64,000 bases of DNA from Clostridium zeae (GTDB lineage: Bacteria > Bacillota > Clostridia > Clostridiales > Clostridiaceae), in NCBI RefSeq assembly GCF_017312485.1, contig NZ_BMBA01000012.1, positions 1 through 64,000 of the forward strand, in the 5' to 3' direction. Positions 55,856-64,000 of the stretch are shown in pieces (positions within the stretch are counted from its first letter, which is position 1; each line of letters starts with the position of its first letter). Under the pieces are notes generated by a model, which was not told the DNA's origin, did no database searches, and worked only from the letters and a program-made list of their open reading frames with translations. The position numbers and the translations under genes are program-made.

Positions 55856-56341
55856 CTAAACTCTTAATAAGTCAATTAATTTATTAAAACCTGTTTGAAT
55901 TGCAAAGTCTAAAGGGGATCTTCCGGCATTATTTTTTGTATTAATATCTGGATTATATTTCATAAATAGTTCCACAAGCTCATAATATCTACCTTTACAA
56001 TTAAATACAGCACTCCACAGTGCATTATTGCCATAAATATCACGAATATTTATATCTGCACCTTTTTCTAATATTTCTTTGGCCAATAAAATATTAGGAT
56101 GAAAGCATATAAAATGTAACGCTGTTTGGCCTCTATAATCTTGAGAATCTACATTTATGCCTCTATTTAATAAATCAAATGCAATATCAGATTTTTTGAA
56201 TGCTATAGCTTCTTGTAATAAACTTTGCTTGTATTCGTTCTTAATGTTTATATCAATGCTTCCAATATAAGATTTATATAATTCTTTTTCTCCATTTCTT
56301 ATTATCGAAAAAATATCGATATCTTTTAAACTACTATTCAT
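55856..56341 (-). CDS. ankyrin-repeat protein, probable orphan immunity protein
   Basis: A 161-aa protein with three to four ankyrin repeats: YKQSLLQEAIAFKKSDIAFD, YRGQTALHFICFHPNILLAK (EILEKGADINIRD), YGNNALWSAVF and NAGRSPLDFAIQTGFNKLID. Ankyrin proteins are a known immunity class in polymorphic toxin loci. No toxin tip is recognisable upstream, so its partner seems lost. No signal peptide. Confidence 0.75.
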   Translation of the reverse strand: MNSSLKDIDIFSIIRNGEKELYKSYIGSIDINIKNEYKQSLLQEAIAFKKSDIAFDLLNRGINVDSQDYRGQTALHFICFHPNILLAKEILEKGADINIRDIYGNNALWSAVFNCKGRYYELVELFMKYNPDINTKNNAGRSPLDFAIQTGFNKLIDLLRV

Positions 56342-56707
56342 AATATTTCTTCTTTCTACTTCTGTCTATACTTATAATTTATATTTTAATGTTTTATTTC
56401 TCATATCTCTCATTGTAACTTCTTAGTCATCATAATATGATATTTCCTATTATGATACCGCTTCTATAAATCCTCTTTATTGTTTTATAACTTTATAACA
56501 TATATCTAGTCTAACTAGTAGAAATATCCATAGCTAGTTACATCTCATATTCTATATTTTGATTTCTATACATTGAGGATATTTCAAGATACTATTTACT
56601 ATAATGTTTAAAATATGCTTTATAATATTTATGACCTTTTATATTATATACTAATTTATATCTTCATAAGATTATACTTTTACATAACATGTAAGTGTTA
56701 TGCTTAT
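56342..56707. other. spacer upstream of the ankyrin gene
   Basis: About 365 bp of AT-rich DNA with frequent stops in all frames. No residual toxin-coding frame could be recognised. It may contain the ankyrin gene promoter, but no clear box pair was found. Confidence 0.45.
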
Positions 56708-56759
56708 AAAAAGGACCTCAGCATTAACCGGTACCAGTCTTGCGCTGAGCATCCTTTTA
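56708..56759 (-). terminator. terminator of the TPR gene pair
   Basis: AAAAGGATGCTCAGC pairs with GCTGAGGTCCTTTTT around a 21-base loop that holds its own small palindrome (ACTGGTACCGGT); 12 bp after the stop at 56771. Confidence 0.85.
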
Positions 56760-56770
56760 TCATTATAGTT

Positions 56771-57190
56771 TTAACTTTGTTTCAAAAATTTTATATACTT
56801 TCCATCCTTTGTTCCAAAACAGCGACCTTTAGATTTATCATTAGCTAACTTAAAATACTCTTTTGCTTCTTTGAAGTTCCCTAGCTCGTAAGCAACCTTT
56901 CCTTCCCAAAGTTCTCTTTCTCCGGTGTCACCTCTTTGAGGAGAGCAAAAAAATATATTATCAACCCGATTATTCATCCTATCTACATCTTTAATCAATC
57001 TAGAGATATCTAAAATCCCCCAGACAATAAGAAAACTTTCCGAATAACTAATCTTATCATCTGGTATTTCATCCCACGCTTGCTCCAATAAGAGTATTGA
57101 TTCTTCATAATTATTATTATCAAATTCTACGTTACTTTTATCCATAAGCTCTTGTATTTTTATCCCTTTTTCACCTGTAACATAAGGCAT
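56771..57190 (-). CDS. TPR-like protein, probable second immunity component
   Basis: A 139-aa soluble protein with TPR-like helix pairs: MDKSNVEFDNNNYEESILLL (EQAWDEIPDD) near the N-terminus and GKVAYELGNFKEAKEYFKLA near the C-terminus. It lies 14 bp after the other TPR gene, with AAAGGGG before its ATG. Pairs of TPR genes often follow GHH-type HNH toxin tips, and the two genes here follow such a remnant. Role inferred from position. Confidence 0.7.
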   Translation of the reverse strand: MPYVTGEKGIKIQELMDKSNVEFDNNNYEESILLLEQAWDEIPDDKISYSESFLIVWGILDISRLIKDVDRMNNRVDNIFFCSPQRGDTGERELWEGKVAYELGNFKEAKEYFKLANDKSKGRCFGTKDGKYIKFLKQS

Positions 57191-57204
57191 TGTAATACCC
57201 CTTT

Positions 57205-57621
57205 CTAAATTATATCAATTATCAGATTAAAGTATTTATCATCTTCGTCTTGAAATATCTTATGCCCTTCAAGCATGTAAGACCTTAATAAGTATTCCTT
57301 AGGTTTTTCATTATATCCCAATTCTTGTAAACTTTGACCTAACCTCAGTAGAATGAATGGATTACTAAGACCATCTGGACAATTAACTGCATCATACAGA
57401 AAATCCTTGGCTTTTTGATAATCTCCTTTTAAAAAACAAGTATCCCCAATAGCTGTATAAATCCATGTACTTGCTTCCCATATATTTTTAGGCACTGGAA
57501 CTAACTCTAAAACCTCTAGATACTTGCTTACTGCTTCATCATAGTTAGATTTATCAACTAAAGAATCTCCTAATTCACATAAACTCAGTATTTTCTCATA
57601 AACTCTTTGTTCCAATTCCAT
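57205..57621 (-). CDS. TPR protein, probable immunity to the GHH-type toxin remnant
   Basis: A 138-aa soluble protein with at least two TPR units: GDSLVDKSNYDEAVSKYLEV and GDTCFLKGDYQKAKDFLYDA, then ILLRLGQSLQELGYNEKPKE. It begins 15 bp after the stop of the toxin remnant, with GGGGGAG before the ATG. It matches the general type of TPR immunity proteins found beside HNH-class RHS toxins. Confidence 0.75.
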   Translation of the reverse strand: MELEQRVYEKILSLCELGDSLVDKSNYDEAVSKYLEVLELVPVPKNIWEASTWIYTAIGDTCFLKGDYQKAKDFLYDAVNCPDGLSNPFILLRLGQSLQELGYNEKPKEYLLRSYMLEGHKIFQDEDDKYFNLIIDII

Positions 57622-57636
57622 AATTAACTCCCCCTA

Positions 57637-57893
57637 TCATTTTGTTGGTGGTAAATAATTTTGTTTCAACTTTGCGCCTTGTGAACGATTAATACTGTAA
57701 TGATCTAAATAATAATTATTTGAATCAAGCATCCATTTTCTGACCTCTGGTGATTTTGCACCATAATTTTTTCCTACTTCATTCCACCAGGTTACTGCAT
57801 CAGTTTTATGTGACATATCTGCCTGATTAAGTGGATACCACTCATCATTACTCGCCTGAAATTGAATCTCTCCACGTACAATCTTGATTTTAT
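57637..57893 (-). pseudogene. displaced GHH/HNH-type toxin tip
   Basis: With no start codon, the frame from 57893 encodes KIVRGEIQFQASNDEWYPLN, then QADMSHKTDAVTWWNEVGKN, YGAKSPEVRKWMLDSNNYYL, and DHYSINRSQGAKLKQNYLPP before TGA. The pattern M-S/G-H ... WW ... NY ... NRS is that of the C-terminal half of GHH-type HNH/Endonuclease VII toxins. An in-frame TAA lies just before it. The 5' half of the toxin and all RHS sequence are gone. Confidence 0.72.
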
Positions 57894-58052
57894 CTTATTG
57901 ACACATCTTGTAAATAATTTACCTTCCTAGTCTTTGAATATTTATTTAGAGTCCTGCCAAAACTTTATATTTTTTTCTTACTGATTCTGGATTGTACATT
58001 TAGTGGTAGAGTTGAGTAGTTTCAATATGTCCCCTTATTCTTTCACTCTAAA

Positions 58053-58096
58053 AATAAATGAACTAACCTACTTATTTTCAGCTAGTTCATTTATTG
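58053..58096 (-). terminator. terminator after the primary immunity gene
   Basis: ATAAATGAACTA pairs with a TTAGTTCATTTAT arm, followed by TTTTAG on the minus strand. Between it and the immunity gene, 58098-58170 contains a short open scrap (VTVGRIVTDFGIELDNVIIQ then TAA). Confidence 0.75.
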
Positions 58097-58178
58097 CTTA
58101 TCTTACTGTATTATTACATTATCAAGCTCTATACCAAAGTCAGTGACAATCCTTCCAACTGTTACCGTAGATTTTTAT

Positions 58179-58535
58179 CTAAAAATCAAATCCAATTAAA
58201 GTTTTTCTTTCTATTGCAAAGTGAATTATGTCTTGAAATTTTTCCAATAACTCTTTTTCTATAACATCATTGAATTTATTATTTTTCAATATATTATCAA
58301 TTATATTTTTAGCATTAACTAACTTATCAAACGGTAAAATTTCTTCTTCAAAATCATCAATAATTATATCACACTCGTTGTTTATTAAATTAAAAACACC
58401 TAGCTTATCTAGTCTACCATACTCTTCTTCACTAAGTATCCATTCCACCATTTGCTCTGGTTTTTGAATCCCATAATCATAATCCTCTACAGCTTTATAA
58501 TCTTTTGGAATCCTAATATATCTATCCCTCTTCAT
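58179..58535 (-). CDS. putative immunity protein of the full-length RHS toxin
   Basis: A 118-aa acidic protein (MKRDRYIRIPKDYKAVEDYD; ECDIIIDDFEEEILPFDKLV; IHFAIERKTLIGFDF) with no membrane segment. It starts 14 bp after the RHS stop codon. A longer frame opens at 58619 inside the RHS gene, but TAGGAGAG lies before the ATG at 58535, which is used. No family recognised; role from position directly after the toxin tip. Confidence 0.68.
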   Translation of the reverse strand: MKRDRYIRIPKDYKAVEDYDYGIQKPEQMVEWILSEEEYGRLDKLGVFNLINNECDIIIDDFEEEILPFDKLVNAKNIIDNILKNNKFNDVIEKELLEKFQDIIHFAIERKTLIGFDF

Positions 58536-58548
58536 AAATACTACTCTC

Positions 58549-61500
58549 CTATTTATCAATATTATTAAAATGCGTAACTGTTTGATATTCTGCTTTATTT
58601 CGTCCCATCTGCTTGCCATTAACGATTTTATTATTCATGTCATTTCCGTTTAAATCTAAATAATTTCTACCACGTGGACGGCTTGTATCTTCTATTCTGA
58701 AATAGTTTCCTTTTGTATCATATACTACTTGTTTACCTGTTTCAGAATTAGTATAAATCATTTTACCTTTTTCATTTAATACAGGCTTAACATTTGGTGC
58801 AAACTTTTCTATAGCCTCATTTAAACTACCATTTGACCAATTATTTGAATATTGTGCTGCTCTAGTAGCACCATCTCTCACAGATTTACTAGTCTCCTTA
58901 GTTGAGTTCACCCCTTCATCTCCAGATCCATTCTTCCCATTCTCAAAGAAGCTGAATCCAGGATTAATTCTCGCACTAGTTGCTGCACTAGCCCCTGATG
59001 CTCCTCCTGTAACCAGTGCTGGTTCCATTGAAGGTGATACTCTAGATCCTCCAAGAGCTCCAATCAATGATACAACTTCACCAACACGGTAAGCCTGCGC
59101 AAATCCATAGCTACTCTTCATATTCTTTTCTATATCATCATCAGTAATCTTCGTGCCGCCAATCATAGGAGCTATAAAGTTTCCTACCCCTCTGATTATA
59201 TTAAATTGATCAAAGCCTAATATAAATCCACTAGCACTAGGCATCATATTGTACTCACCATCAGAATCTGTGCTATTACTTATATTATTGGCTTTAAACT
59301 CTACCTTTGGAATAACTAAATCTTTTACTATACTACCAACTGATGCTACTACAGATATTCCCTTTTTTAAGGTTTCAACTTTCTGTTGAGTATCTCTTTC
59401 TACCTTTGGCTTAACGACCTTATTATACACTATAGTAGTTGCTTTATATGCTGCTGTTGCAGTATTAACTATTTTTTTAGCCTTACTAATTGTGCTAGTT
59501 ACTGCTTTTCCTACACTAGTATTAGCTAAATAACTTACTCCAGAGGATATCGCACTTGATATTTTACTGCCAACGTAGCTTACAGCTTCTTTTACACTAC
59601 TTACTACACTACTTATTACACTCTTTGCACTACTAAAGAAGCTATCTACAAAACTTGGCCAATGTCCATTTTGGTCATCATAAATCATTGGGTTGTTGTT
59701 TACATAAGTATATAGATTTAAGCTTAGTGGATCATTTGCATTTCCTCTATAGGTGTCCTCTTGCATGAATCTTGCTGACTCTGGATCATACATTCTGTTT
59801 AGTAGATAGTATTTTCCGATTTCTTCATCATATTGATATCCTGCATACCTATATGGATTGCTGAAGGTTGATGTATTTTCTTGTACATTTCCAAAGGCAT
59901 CATAATAGTAGCTTCCTATTATTCCTCCCTTTCCATCTAATAAGTTTGTAACATCTCCATGTCCGTTGTACATGTAGTATGCTGTTGTAGTCCCTGATTT
60001 TCTGCTTATTAGATTGTTTCCATATACATTTCTTGCTTTTTCTGTTCCAGTAGCTCCATCTACTTCAAGTACTACTTGATCTCCTTCGTATAGAAGGTTT
60101 GTCTTTTGAGCGCCTTGCTCCTTACCTACTCTTAAGCCTTCACCGTTGTAAGTATTTTTTAAGATTGTTCCTGCATCATTTTTTGCTTCTGTTAATTGAT
60201 TAAAGTTGTCATAGCTATATTGTACTATCTTTTCATTAAACTGTGTATTGTCTGCTGCTATTGAGCTGCTTATTAATGTAGTTACAGTCTTAGCTACAAC
60301 CTTGTCTTTTATCTCAGTGTTTACTATATCGTAAGTTTTTTCTGGACTGTTATAAATATCTGACATTCTTGCACTTACTGCTTGTGGTACTACGAAGTTC
60401 GCAAGTCCTGCTACTTCTTTTGTAACATTTCCATTGTTGTCATAGACGTACTTCTTGTAACCTAATACTGTAGTATCCTGCATTTTAGTAGTTTGAGTCA
60501 AGCGGTTTTGTTCATCATAGGTATAGGTTGTAATGTTAGTAACATTATTCTGAACTACGGTCTCAGTTTGTCTGTTACCACTTAAATCGTAAGTATAGCT
60601 TGTATTTTTTCCACCTGGTTCTTTAACTGAAGTTACTCTATTTAGTGCATCGTACTCATAGGTAGTTTGTCCTTTTTTATCTGTTTTAGAAGAAATATTT
60701 CCTGCTGCATCATAAGTGTAGCTGAAGCTTTCTATCACAGTTGCATTACTATTTTTATTAACAAGAGTCTTTAGGGTATTATTCTTGTTATATTGATAAT
60801 CTTCTCTAGATCCATCTGGATATACGGTACTCTTCTTAGCTCCGTTGTCATAATACTCATAAGCTGTAGTACTAGTTCCATCGATAACCTTCACTAGTCT
60901 ATCAGATTTATCGTATACCTTCTTAACTGAATTTGCTTTTGGATCATTTGAAACTTCAGCATAAAAGCCTAAGTCAACTCCATCTTTAACATCGTAAAGA
61001 TATGTGCTCTTACCTATGTTTGGAACGGTTTTGGTTATAACCCTGTTTAGAGCATCATATTCTCTCAAAGTCACACCGGTAGAATCAGTCATCTTAGTTT
61101 GATTACCATTCTTGTCATACTCAAAGGATATAGTAGCTGTTGGATTTATCTCAGAAGTTTCTCTTCCGAAAATATCATAGCTATATTGAGTAACTACTCC
61201 ATTTTGATCCTTGTGAGTTTTAACATTACCATTTTCATAATAAGTGAATTCTTGAACCTTAGTTGCATCATAAGTTATTGTTGTTCCACTTATAGTTTTA
61301 CCCTTAGGTTCTATTATTCTTGAAACCTTGTTACCAGCATTGTACTCATAGATTGTCTTATTTCCCTTTGCGTCTGCCTGTTCTAACATATTTCCATTGT
61401 TGTCATAAGTGTAAGTTGTAGATTCACTCTTTGCATTTAATACAGACTTTAATCTGTTTAGTTCGTCATAGCTATAAACTGTCTTGTTGCCTTTTGCATC

Positions 61501-64000
61501 TGTTCTTGTATCTACATTTCCTACCTTATCATAGGTTTGACTTGACTTATTATTTTCTGCATCTGTTTTAGAAATAAGTCTATTGTCCTTATCATACTCA
61601 AATCTTGTTGAATTTCCTAAGGCATCTACAGATCTTTTTTGAGTACCGTTCTTATTATACTCTAATCTCTCAATAAGCTTATTTGATCCGTCATACTTTT
61701 CTATGATTCTATTGAATATATCGTAATTATATATTTTAGAATTTCCTAAGTAATCAGTTTCTTTTGTTATGTTTCCATTTGCATCATATTCATAAGAAGT
61801 TTTATGTGGGACTACAACCCCATTAACATTCTTAACATCAATGCTTGTGGACTTAATTCTATTTAATTCATCGTATTCATAAGTTGTTACATTACCATTT
61901 CCGTCTTTTACAAAACGTTTATTTCCATTCTTATCGTATTTAACTTCTTGATTTATGCTGCTTGTGCCTGCTGCATCTGTATTTGTGGTTATTAGTATCT
62001 TTCCTTGAGGATCTCTTTGATTCTTTGAAATAATACCTTTTGAGTTTTGGCTGAATACTTGGTTACCTAGTTTATCATATTGATATACTATGCTATCCCC
62101 TAATATGCTTGAATCTCCAGGCAATATAGTCTGTTTTGGCTTATTTAAGCTGTTATATGTTGTAGTAGTCTTATTACCATTACCATCTACAGCTAAAGTC
62201 ACATTGTCTACCAAGTCATATTCGTATCTTTCAAGCTCTTTAGTTCCACTAGCTGAAACAAGTTTCTTTGAGGTTACCTTTCCAGAATTGTTATAGTCAT
62301 AAGTTATAGCATTATTGTTAGCGTCAGTATCTTTAACCATTCTTAGTAGTCCATCATACTGATATTTATGAGTAAAGGTTAATCCTTTGTCCTTATTAGC
62401 TGGAGTATTTTCTGTAACTACCTTTCCACTAAGGTTGTATTGATACTCTTTTCCATAACCTGAATTTATCTTTTCTTCAACAGAAGTTCCTGTTCCAGAG
62501 TCATATCCAGAAGCATCAAGTTCCTTTATTCTATTCCCCTTATTATCATACTTATAAGCTTTCACGACAGTTACGTATTCACTAGAATTATATTTTGGAT
62601 ACTCAACTCTTTGTTCAGCTATAACCCAACCTCTACTATTATATATTAGCCTATCTTTAGTTGGGTATTCTGATTCAACCGGTGCTGAAGGTATTTTTTT
62701 AGTTAACATTACAACGTCAAGTATATCTACAATACCATCCACATTTAAATCATAAATCTGATCCCAATTCGAATCTCCCTTTTTACTGCCATAATGTGAA
62801 TTTAATTCGTCTATCGATATGTCAGTAGAAAGCTTTCCCGCTATAGTTATATCTAATATATCGACTACACCATCATGGTTTAAATCATATTTAGGGTTCC
62901 AATTATCACTTTTTTCAGTTGTTCCATAGTATTTAGCTATTTCATCTGTAGTAACACACTTAGATCTAAATCTATCTTTAGCAGACACTTTTTCAGTAAT
63001 TCTTCCTAGTAAGTCATGCTGATAGGTTGTCTTATCACCTTTGGCATTAATTTCAGCAACTTGTACTCCCATTGCATCATACTGGTACTGAGTCTTATTC
63101 CCCTTTGCATCTACAGTTTCTTTAATTTGTCCATTCCATTCGTAAGCCTTTGTAGTTGTGCTTACAACTTCTGTTCCTGTCTCATCTAAAGTCTTTTCTG
63201 TTGTAGATGTCTGTCTATCAAGATTGTCATAGCCATAGCTTATTTCATGTCCATCAGGTGAAGTTTGTTTAATCAAATTACCATTCAAATCATAATTGTA
63301 AGTAGTATCTAAATTAATCAAAGTAGTATTAGTTATAGCGTTTCCGAAAATATCTCCCGAAACTACTTGTTCTGATTTTTTGTATGGCTTGTTTAGATAG
63401 TTATTTGAATAAGTTATTATCTTCTTTCCACCATTCTTATCAGTGTATATAGTTTGCTTAGTTACATTACCGTTACCGTCATACTCATACTCTGACTTTC
63501 TTCCTTCGTTGTCCCATTGTGCTTTAAGCTTTCCATTCTTATAATAAGAGGATTCCTTAATAACAAAGCTTGTAGGAACTGCACCCTTTTTAACTAATTC
63601 CTTACCTATGGATTCTTTTATCTTATTTCCGTTCTTATCGTAATCATACTTGGAGTAGCTATATAGTACTTCACCAGAACTATTATCTACAGGCCTATAT
63701 TCAGATACTAATCTGTTAAGTCCATCATAATTATAATAATGGTTTACGTTATTCTCATCAGTATCGTAAGCCTTTAATCCATTTCTCATGAATTCAGTTT
63801 TTGTAGTTGTCTGATCTTCATTAACCGTTTGTACTATTTGCTTGTTATAGTTATATAGTACACTGCTAGTAGTAAAATTTGTAGAATCTATATATGCCTT
63901 TTTACTGACTTTTAAATTATTATTTTTCATTTCATTGCCGTAAATTATTTCATAACTATAAGCCTCTAATATTACAGGATTAGCATCTAACTTTTCTTTA
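58549..64000 (-). CDS. RHS/YD-repeat polymorphic toxin with dockerin-like insert (5' end outside the window)
   Basis: The frame is open from the stop at 58549 to the window edge. The first ATG inside is at 63930, but codons before it read KEKLDANPVILEAYSYEIIY, so the gene starts beyond 64000. At least 1,816 residues are visible. Numbering from the 63930 ATG, dozens of YD repeats (YDxxGNxxxxxD) cover 1-318 and 427-~1340. A 107-residue dockerin-like insert is at ~319-426. The RHS core end is NPYRYAGYQYDEEIGKYYLL (~1360), then NRMYDPESARFMQEDTYRGN, and a helical linker follows (~1430-1680). The tip (~1683-1793) holds TGKQVVYDTKGNYFRIEDTS, RGRNYLDLNGN and GRNKAEYQTVTHFNN, a toxin domain I cannot name. 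YD repeats form a shell that encloses a cleaved toxin tip. Presumably secreted or wall-bound, delivering the tip to neighbours. Segments 59630-60192 and 58915-59783 are repeated in the orphan cassettes downstream. Confidence 0.9.
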   Translation of the reverse strand, partial: KEKLDANPVILEAYSYEIIYGNEMKNNNLKVSKKAYIDSTNFTTSSVLYNYNKQIVQTVNEDQTTTKTEFMRNGLKAYDTDENNVNHYYNYDGLNRLVSEYRPVDNSSGEVLYSYSKYDYDKNGNKIKESIGKELVKKGAVPTSFVIKESSYYKNGKLKAQWDNEGRKSEYEYDGNGNVTKQTIYTDKNGGKKIITYSNNYLNKPYKKSEQVVSGDIFGNAITNTTLINLDTTYNYDLNGNLIKQTSPDGHEISYGYDNLDRQTSTTEKTLDETGTEVVSTTTKAYEWNGQIKETVDAKGNKTQYQYDAMGVQVAEINAKGDKTTYQHDLLGRITEKVSAKDRFRSKCVTTDEIAKYYGTTEKSDNWNPKYDLNHDGVVDILDITIAGKLSTDISIDELNSHYGSKKGDSNWDQIYDLNVDGIVDILDVVMLTKKIPSAPVESEYPTKDRLIYNSRGWVIAEQRVEYPKYNSSEYVTVVKAYKYDNKGNRIKELDASGYDSGTGTSVEEKINSGYGKEYQYNLSGKVVTENTPANKDKGLTFTHKYQYDGLLRMVKDTDANNNAITYDYNNSGKVTSKKLVSASGTKELERYEYDLVDNVTLAVDGNGNKTTTTYNSLNKPKQTILPGDSSILGDSIVYQYDKLGNQVFSQNSKGIISKNQRDPQGKILITTNTDAAGTSSINQEVKYDKNGNKRFVKDGNGNVTTYEYDELNRIKSTSIDVKNVNGVVVPHKTSYEYDANGNITKETDYLGNSKIYNYDIFNRIIEKYDGSNKLIERLEYNKNGTQKRSVDALGNSTRFEYDKDNRLISKTDAENNKSSQTYDKVGNVDTRTDAKGNKTVYSYDELNRLKSVLNAKSESTTYTYDNNGNMLEQADAKGNKTIYEYNAGNKVSRIIEPKGKTISGTTITYDATKVQEFTYYENGNVKTHKDQNGVVTQYSYDIFGRETSEINPTATISFEYDKNGNQTKMTDSTGVTLREYDALNRVITKTVPNIGKSTYLYDVKDGVDLGFYAEVSNDPKANSVKKVYDKSDRLVKVIDGTSTTAYEYYDNGAKKSTVYPDGSREDYQYNKNNTLKTLVNKNSNATVIESFSYTYDAAGNISSKTDKKGQTTYEYDALNRVTSVKEPGGKNTSYTYDLSGNRQTETVVQNNVTNITTYTYDEQNRLTQTTKMQDTTVLGYKKYVYDNNGNVTKEVAGLANFVVPQAVSARMSDIYNSPEKTYDIVNTEIKDKVVAKTVTTLISSSIAADNTQFNEKIVQYSYDNFNQLTEAKNDAGTILKNTYNGEGLRVGKEQGAQKTNLLYEGDQVVLEVDGATGTEKARNVYGNNLISRKSGTTTAYYMYNGHGDVTNLLDGKGGIIGSYYYDAFGNVQENTSTFSNPYRYAGYQYDEEIGKYYLLNRMYDPESARFMQEDTYRGNANDPLSLNLYTYVNNNPMIYDDQNGHWPSFVDSFFSSAKSVISSVVSSVKEAVSYVGSKISSAISSGVSYLANTSVGKAVTSTISKAKKIVNTATAAYKATTIVYNKVVKPKVERDTQQKVETLKKGISVVASVGSIVKDLVIPKVEFKANNISNSTDSDGEYNMMPSASGFILGFDQFNIIRGVGNFIAPMIGGTKITDDDIEKNMKSSYGFAQAYRVGEVVSLIGALGGSRVSPSMEPALVTGGASGASAATSARINPGFSFFENGKNGSGDEGVNSTKETSKSVRDGATRAAQYSNNWSNGSLNEAIEKFAPNVKPVLNEKGKMIYTNSETGKQVVYDTKGNYFRIEDTSRPRGRNYLDLNGNDMNNKIVNGKQMGRNKAEYQTVTHFNNIDK
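62651..62981 (-). repeat. dockerin-like insert flanked by a 10-bp direct repeat
   Basis: CTATCTTTAG on the plus strand occurs at 62651-62660 and 62972-62981, exactly 321 bp (107 codons) apart. Between them lie two calcium-loop units: NWNPKYDLNHDGVVDILDIT and NWDQIYDLNVDGIVDILDVV, each D-x-N-x-D-G-x-x-D-x-x-D and each preceded by a Y-Y/H-Y-G helix segment. Removing one repeat plus the insert rejoins a normal YD-repeat unit (SAKDRLIYNSRGWVIAEQ). Confidence 0.85.

Noticed and set aside
55261-60190. CRISPR-like or tandem DNA repeat in the YD-repeat region
   Set aside because: The repetition is at the protein level (YD repeats) plus large duplicated gene segments; there are no short identical repeats with regular spacers.
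62690-62975. Reading the dockerin-like module as proof of a cellulosome in this organism
   Set aside because: The loops are dockerin-like, but no cohesin, scaffoldin or cellulase is in the window. Such modules also occur outside cellulosomes.

Overview
The window looks like a chromosomal segment of a low-GC, anaerobic, Clostridium-type Firmicute. The evidence is the very AT-rich intergenic DNA, strong GGAGG-type ribosome binding sites, a T-box leader, a Firmicute-type LexA box, a clostridial Y-family polymerase, paired GlgC/GlgD subunits, and the 5' end of a 16S rRNA gene at the left edge. Nearly all genes after the first few kilobases are on the minus strand. I cannot name the species.

Layout. 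1-251: start of an rRNA operon reading out of the window, with its promoter. 970-2656: an inverted-repeat element holding a 19-codon ORF, then cardiolipin synthase. 2.9-4.3 kb: VanZ-like protein and an unknown membrane-anchored protein. 4.5-20 kb: two glycogen (granulose) units. glgC-glgD-glgA1 makes ADP-glucose and starts the polymer; glgB-glgA2-glgP plus a GH13 neopullulanase-type enzyme branches, extends and degrades it. They are separated by a zinc-ribbon gene, an SOS-type DNA polymerase and a small membrane protein. 20.3-26.8 kb: a complete branched-chain amino acid ABC transporter (livFGMH) with two near-identical tandem binding proteins, followed by a chemoreceptor. 29-30.4 kb: a nucleotidyltransferase-fold protein and a DUF1361 membrane protein. 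30.7-34.1 kb: a reverse trans-sulfuration unit (yrrT-like, mccB, mccA) behind a T-box with a cysteine (TGC) specifier. 34-40.7 kb: an LtaS-like membrane phosphotransferase, a VanW/G5 protein, and small lipoprotein, membrane and ArsC-like genes. 41-46.4 kb: a threonine operon (thrC-thrB-aspartokinase-hom) behind what reads as a glycine riboswitch. 47.5-50 kb: a large secreted multidomain protein.

50-64 kb is an accessory island. A very large RHS/YD-repeat protein, cut by the right edge of the window, ends in a variable toxin tip followed by its presumed immunity gene. Downstream is a tandem array of broken RHS ends, displaced toxin tips and immunity-type genes (TPR, ankyrin, Imm50-like, unknown). 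It closes with a decayed tyrosine recombinase and an Rpn-type nuclease. The long RHS protein carries an in-frame 107-codon insert with two dockerin-type calcium-binding loops. The insert is flanked by a 10-bp direct repeat.

Other cross-cutting signals: a dispersed ~95-bp dyad repeat found in six full copies and one partial copy, always in the same orientation between genes; nested palindromes over the glgC start site; and a LexA box filling the spacer of the polymerase promoter. Several genes have upstream GTG/TTG/ATG codons that belong to the Shine-Dalgarno sequence. I moved those starts downstream and say so in each entry.
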